A stretch of DNA of 64,000 nt, from contig NZ_CANKZC010000001.1 of NCBI RefSeq assembly GCF_947488565.1, positions 558,001 to 622,000 on the forward strand, given 5' to 3'. Under the pieces are notes generated by a model. The model searched no databases and was not told the DNA's origin. It saw nothing but the letters and a program-made list of their open reading frames with translations. Positions 60,387 through 64,000 of the stretch are shown here, in pieces (within the stretch, counting starts at the first letter, position 1; each line of letters starts with the position of its first letter). Origin of the DNA: an uncultured Psychrobacter sp. (GTDB lineage Bacteria > Pseudomonadota > Gammaproteobacteria > Pseudomonadales > Moraxellaceae). The position numbers and the translations under genes were made by a program.

Positions 60387-60415
60387 AGTTCGACAGTATT
60401 CAAGCGTCAATGTGG

Positions 60416-60943
60416 TTAAGCATTACTTTTTAAATACTCTAACATAGTGTCTGCATCTGACACTTCAAAGGGGTCGATTGGGCAGTTGTCGCCAAAATCA
60501 GGTTCCTTAAACACTTTTTTAATGGCTTTATTGTCAACAAGCATCGAATAACGCCATGAGCGCATACCAAAGCCGAGATTACTCTTATCAACAAGCATAC
60601 CCATTTTACGAGTGAACTCACCATTACCATCAGGCAGCAAAAATACGTTTTCGCGGTTTTGCTTGAGACCCCATTGGTACATGACAAAGGCATCATTGAC
60701 AGAAACGCACACGATTTCATCTACGCCCAACGCCTTAAACTCATCATAAAGCGCTTCATAACGAGGCAGATGGCTGGTTGAACACGTTGGCGTAAAGGCA
60801 CCTGGTAGCGAGAACACAACTACTTTTTTATTGGCAAATAACTCATCGGTGGTTAGGTCATACCATGTGAATGGGTTATCTCCGCCGATAGATTCATCAC
60901 GAACACGAGTTTTAAAAGTCACATCAGGTACATGGGTAATCAT
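60416..60943 (-). CDS. Peroxiredoxin (Prx5 type)
   Basis: Thiol peroxidase of 175 aa that reduces hydrogen peroxide and organic hydroperoxides, usually with glutaredoxin or glutathione as donor. The peroxidatic Cys lies in PGAFTPTCS (about residues 47-55); the WRYSMLVDN block and a possible resolving Cys in DNCPIDPF are typical of the family. No glutaredoxin domain is fused. TAGGAG ribosome-binding site. Downstream of fumC on the same strand with a 53-nt gap, so co-transcription is likely. Confidence 0.93.
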   Translation of the reverse strand: MITHVPDVTFKTRVRDESIGGDNPFTWYDLTTDELFANKKVVVFSLPGAFTPTCSTSHLPRYEALYDEFKALGVDEIVCVSVNDAFVMYQWGLKQNRENVFLLPDGNGEFTRKMGMLVDKSNLGFGMRSWRYSMLVDNKAIKKVFKEPDFGDNCPIDPFEVSDADTMLEYLKSNA

Positions 60944-60996
60944 TATTTACTCCTATTTAGGTTATTGTCTTTTTATTTATCCAGATAAACTTTACA

Positions 60997-62400
60997 TTAA
61001 GAAGGATGCACCATATCAGCTGGCGTCACCCACTCATCAAACTGTGCTTCGGTCATTAGATCTAATTCAACCGCGACTTGCTTCAAGGTTTTGTTTTCTT
61101 TATAAGCGGTCTTCGCGATTTTTGCCGCATTTTCATAACCGACATGACGGTTCAATGCGGTAACCAGCATGAGCGAGTTATGCAAGAAGTCATCGATTTT
61201 GTCTTTGACTGGCTCAATACCAACGGCGCAATTATCGTTAAAGCTGTTGCACGCATCGCCCAATAGTTGGATAGATTGCAATAGGTTAAAAGCGATAACC
61301 GGCTTATAAACGTTGAGCTCGAAGTTACCTGACGCGCCAGCCATACTGATCGTCGTGTCGTTACCCATCACTTGAGCGACAACCATCGTCATTGCTTCTG
61401 ACTGAGTTGGGTTTACTTTGCCTGGCATGATAGAGGAGCCTGGCTCGTTCTCTGGAATCGTCAACTCACCTAAACCACAGCGAGGACCTGATGCGAGCCA
61501 ACGTACGTCGTTAGCAATTTTGTTCAAGCTACCCGCTAGAGTTTTGAGTGCACCTGAAGCAAATACTTCGGCATCACGCGCCGCTAGCGCTTCAAATTTA
61601 TTCGGTGAAGTCACAAATGGCAGACCAGTCAAGGTTGATAACTGCTCAGCTGCTTTTACTGCATAATCAGGATGGGCGTTTAGACCTGTACCAACCGCCG
61701 TACCGCCTAGTGGCAACTCATATAGACCCTGTAGTGCGTTGTCGATACGAGTCAACGAATGGTCAAGTTGGCTGACATAGCCGCTGAACTCTTGACCTAG
61801 GGTCAAAGGTGTGGCGTCTTGCAGGTGCGTACGACCAATTTTAACAATGCTATCGAATTCTTTGGCTTTGGCATCTAGCGTATCGCGTAATGCTTTTACC
61901 GCTGGGATAAGCAAGCTATTGATTTGACGCGCGGCAGCCACACGAATCGCTGTTGGGAAGCTGTCGTTGGTAGACTGTGCATGGTTGACATGGTCATTTG
62001 GGTGAATCGGCGCGTAGCTACCACGCTCAGAACCAGCGATTTCGTTGGCACGGTTGGCGAGTACTTCGTTCATGTTCATGTTTGACTGCGTACCAGAACC
62101 CGTCTGCCATACGACTAATGGAAACTGATCCGTTAGACCACCGTTGATGATCTCGTCAGCGGCTTGCACGATTAGGTCGCGCTTATCACCTTCGATACGC
62201 TCAAGACCTGCGTTGGTAATCGCAGCGGCTTTTTTGACTAAAGCCATCGCTTCAATCATCGGACGTGGCAAGGTCTCGCCACCGATTTTGAAGTTTTCGC
62301 GGCTACGCTGGGTTTGCGCGCCCCAATAAGCATCAGCTGGGACTTCCACGTTGCCCATAGTGTCTTTTTCGGTACGAGTTGCCTGATTCTGTGTCGACAT
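60997..62400 (-). CDS. fumC: Fumarase class II
   Basis: Iron-independent, oxygen-stable fumarate hydratase of the TCA cycle. Motifs: [53 protein letters not shown], and the superfamily signature [13 protein letters not shown]. 467 aa, full length. GAGGG ribosome-binding site. It probably forms a unit with the peroxiredoxin gene downstream, which joins a stress-stable fumarase with an antioxidant enzyme. Confidence 0.97.
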   Translation of the reverse strand: MSTQNQATRTEKDTMGNVEVPADAYWGAQTQRSRENFKIGGETLPRPMIEAMALVKKAAAITNAGLERIEGDKRDLIVQAADEIINGGLTDQFPLVVWQTGSGTQSNMNMNEVLANRANEIAGSERGSYAPIHPNDHVNHAQSTNDSFPTAIRVAAARQINSLLIPAVKALRDTLDAKAKEFDSIVKIGRTHLQDATPLTLGQEFSGYVSQLDHSLTRIDNALQGLYELPLGGTAVGTGLNAHPDYAVKAAEQLSTLTGLPFVTSPNKFEALAARDAEVFASGALKTLAGSLNKIANDVRWLASGPRCGLGELTIPENEPGSSIMPGKVNPTQSEAMTMVVAQVMGNDTTISMAGASGNFELNVYKPVIAFNLLQSIQLLGDACNSFNDNCAVGIEPVKDKIDDFLHNSLMLVTALNRHVGYENAAKIAKTAYKENKTLKQVAVELDLMTEAQFDEWVTPADMVHPS

Positions 62401-62595
62401 AACTACCCTCTTTGATGGTTTGTTGTATAGCTGCTTTGAAAAAAGTGCAAAATACGCTGCACATAAAGGAGAATACGTTTTAAAGTGCCGTTATGATAGC
62501 ATGACTTATGACAAATTTCTCCAAGTCCATAAGTCTAACTGGCGCCTAAAAGTATCAACTACCATCAAATCAATACATTACCGAATAGTATATCT

Positions 62596-63516
62596 ATGCA
62601 TCCTAAATCCAAAGATATTGAATCGAAACAGTCTAAACCTAGCAATCCACCGAGACGGCAATTTACCCGCCAACGTCGCCAGTTAACAGATGGCGAGCGT
62701 AGACAATACGCGCGCTTGGCAAGCTTGCACTTAATCAAGTTGCAACAGCGCTTGCCTCCACATGCCCGTATTGGCTTATATTATGATGGCTTTGGTGAGC
62801 TGCCGACTCAGCCACTACTCACTTGGTGCGTGCGCTTAGGCTATCTACCTTATTTGCCAGTCGTTGGTTCGTTTGGTCGTGATGCTACAGGCAATATTGA
62901 TAAACACCTGCGCTTTGTGCCGATTTATCATTCCAAATTGGTAAACGTGCCGACACGGATTCACAGCTTGGGTATGAAACAAAACCATCATCGCAGGCTA
63001 CTTTGGGCGCGCGAATTAGATGTGATTATTTGTCCGCTTGTGGCGGTAGACTTAAATGGCAATCGTATGGGCATGGGCGGCGGATTTTATGATACGACGC
63101 TTGGTAAAAGCTATCGCTCAGGCTCGAAAAAACCGTTAAAAATTGGCTGGTGCTATGATTTTCAGGTGGTAGAACTTCTCGAACGTCAACCATGGGATGT
63201 TCCGTTAGATGGCTTAATTACGCCAAGTGGCATAAGGTGGTTTAAACCGAATAATGTCGCAAAGGCTAACGACAGTGCTGAGAAAAAATCTTCTAGCGCT
63301 GATACGGTTGATACGTACTTAAAAGCATTAGGAAGTGATGACGCTAGGGAAATTCTGTACTACAGTCAAGAACAGGTGTTTAGCGGTGATGAGTTGGCAA
63401 GGGTGATTAATGAGAAACGCTTAAACGAGTTGCTGGCTGACAGTGATGCTTTTTTGAATAGCTTAAGTGGTGAGATTGAGGATTTTGATGAGGACTCTGA
63501 TAATAAAAGTGAGTAA
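62596..63516 (+). CDS. 5-formyltetrahydrofolate cyclo-ligase with C-terminal extension
   Basis: Converts 5-formyl-THF to 5,10-methenyl-THF with ATP (YgfA/Fau family). The N-terminal basic segment RRQFTRQRRQLTDGERRQYA and the diagnostic CPLVAVDLNGNRMGMGGGFYD with GWCYDFQVVE are clear. At 306 aa it is about 100 residues longer than E. coli YgfA. The extra part is an acidic C-terminal tail from about residue 220 (Ser/Asp-rich, with ILYYSQEQVFSGDELARVI and a last run EDFDEDSDNKSE). No strong ribosome-binding site is visible, so the start is uncertain. Divergent from fumC. Confidence 0.88.
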   Translation: MHPKSKDIESKQSKPSNPPRRQFTRQRRQLTDGERRQYARLASLHLIKLQQRLPPHARIGLYYDGFGELPTQPLLTWCVRLGYLPYLPVVGSFGRDATGNIDKHLRFVPIYHSKLVNVPTRIHSLGMKQNHHRRLLWARELDVIICPLVAVDLNGNRMGMGGGFYDTTLGKSYRSGSKKPLKIGWCYDFQVVELLERQPWDVPLDGLITPSGIRWFKPNNVAKANDSAEKKSSSADTVDTYLKALGSDDAREILYYSQEQVFSGDELARVINEKRLNELLADSDAFLNSLSGEIEDFDEDSDNKSE

Positions 63517-63533
63517 TATCTAGGGTATGCCTC

Positions 63534-63578
63534 GCGCACCGATAGTGGAAGTTGATGTCTTTTTCGGTGCGCTTTTTA
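63534..63578. terminator. Terminator after the cyclo-ligase gene
   Basis: GCGCACCGA (63534-63542) and TCGGTGCGC (63564-63572), a perfect 9-bp stem with a 21-nt loop, followed by TTTTTAAA. Confidence 0.75.
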
Positions 63579-63639
63579 AAATATTTGATGCTGGTTTAAA
63601 AATCCAGCCTACATTAAATTTTAGCCAAACACCCTTCGC

Positions 63640-64000
63640 CTACAACACCATCGCCGCAATCCAACCAAATACCAACAATGGAATATTATAATGCAAAAAG
63701 GTTGGTACCACGCTGTCCTTGATATGGTCATGCTGTCCATCGATATTTAGACCAGAGGTTGGACCAAGGGTCGAATCTGACGCTGGCGAGCCCGCATCAC
63801 CAAGCGCCCCAGCCGTACCAATAATCGCAACGGTGGCGAGCGGCGAAAACCCTAGAGAGATACACAGCGGTACATAAATCGCGGCGATAATCGGAATAGT
63901 CGAGAATGACGAGCCGATACCCATCGTCACCACCAAGCCAATACCCAGCATGACCAAGGCAGCAATGGCTTTGTTGCCCGCAAAAAAGTTAGTCGCGCCA
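63640..64000 (-). CDS. NhaC-type Na+/H+ antiporter family protein, C-terminal part (5' end beyond the window)
   Basis: The last 120 or so residues of a polytopic membrane protein; the frame stays open to the window edge. Segments [57 protein letters not shown] and a final hydrophobic helix are typical of the Na+/H+ antiporter NhaC superfamily. An ATG-like start at 63951-63957 is internal, so it should not be taken as the N-terminus. Partner ions and exact subfamily cannot be decided from this part. Confidence 0.8.
   Translation of the reverse strand, partial: GATNFFAGNKAIAALVMLGIGLVVTMGIGSSFSTIPIIAAIYVPLCISLGFSPLATVAIIGTAGALGDAGSPASDSTLGPTSGLNIDGQHDHIKDSVVPTFLHYNIPLLVFGWIAAMVL

Larger units (their letters stand above)
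59845..60415. other. Hairpin-rich non-coding segment
   Basis: 571 nt without a credible gene. It contains four structured elements in order: a hairpin at 59999-60025, a 143-nt near-continuous hairpin at 60109-60251, an intrinsic terminator at 60267-60308, and two short palindromes at 60325-60346 and 60359-60386. The base composition changes from AT-rich to GC-rich at about 60100. It borders the AT-rich gene at 59053 on one side and core genes on the other. Confidence 0.7.

Noticed and set aside
60117..60447. Two overlapping plus-strand frames of 86 and 94 codons
   Set aside because: They run through the long hairpin, terminator and palindromes, so the sequence is explained by structure and not by coding.
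62401..62595. Possible 6S RNA upstream of the 5-formyl-THF cyclo-ligase gene, as in enterobacteria
   Set aside because: Only an isolated repeat (GACTTATG-N17-CATAAGTC at 62503-62535) was found; no long rod-shaped fold with a central bubble could be drawn.

Overview
The window is a stretch of chromosome from a gammaproteobacterium of the Moraxellaceae, most like Psychrobacter. The basis is gene content and local order: pyrG, kdsA, eno, ftsB and ispD on one strand, hda beside a PerM-type gene and purMN, a long-form isocitrate lyase, malate synthase G, and protein sequences of Acinetobacter/Psychrobacter character. The genus is inferred from recognition, not from a search. No insertion sequence, integrase, CRISPR array or prophage was seen. 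Most of the window is ordinary core chromosome.

Layout. 1-5990: a dipeptide ABC transporter operon (dppABCDF). 6138-6941: two small accessory genes, a lysine-rich hendecad coiled-coil protein and an orphan PAAR protein. 7170-10723: tkt and serS. 11251-14328: a YcxB-like membrane protein, Dps, a DUF2057 protein and Hda. 14648-17871: a PerM/AI-2E permease divergent from purM-purN. 18024-23035: succinate-semialdehyde dehydrogenase, a LysR regulator and isocitrate lyase. 23232-28232: a CYTH-CHAD protein, a signal-less YkuD enzyme, an unknown C-terminally anchored protein and argG. 28703-31314: pyrC, rnt, a 65-residue membrane protein and tRNA-Glu. 31490-35157: a membrane-anchored BLUF photoreceptor, then ispD, ftsB and eno. 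35475-38875: a copper module (CopA, CopZ and a cysteine-free HMA-like paralogue) lying between eno and kdsA. 38903-41635: kdsA and pyrG. 41866-44241: two tandem porins. 44841-47039: glcB. 47660-50820: miaE, four small disordered acidic proteins and a DUF2058 gene. 50827-57512: ppk, mtgA, a glutaredoxin-like protein, an FMN lactate dehydrogenase, a rhomboid protease and a MipA/OmpV protein. 57786-60415: an accessory patch with an EamA transporter, an orphan HigA, an AT-rich membrane protein and a hairpin-rich non-coding segment. 60416-64000: peroxiredoxin, fumC, an extended 5-formyl-THF cyclo-ligase and the C-terminal part of an NhaC-type antiporter cut by the window edge.

How the genes fit together. 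Isocitrate lyase (21449) and malate synthase G (44841) supply the glyoxylate shunt at two separate loci. With fumarase C, lactate dehydrogenase, succinate-semialdehyde dehydrogenase and the peptide transporter they fit growth on organic acids and amino acids. Dps, peroxiredoxin, polyphosphate kinase, the CYTH-CHAD protein, the copper module and the disordered proteins are plausible stress functions. Many genes are closed by clear intrinsic terminators, several serving convergent pairs.

The least explained items are a roughly 143-nt near-continuous hairpin followed by a terminator (60109-60308), the cluster of four small disordered proteins (48506-49927), the cysteine-less HMA paralogue (38621-38875), the TM-anchored BLUF protein (31490-32110) and the hendecad coiled coil (6177-6497).
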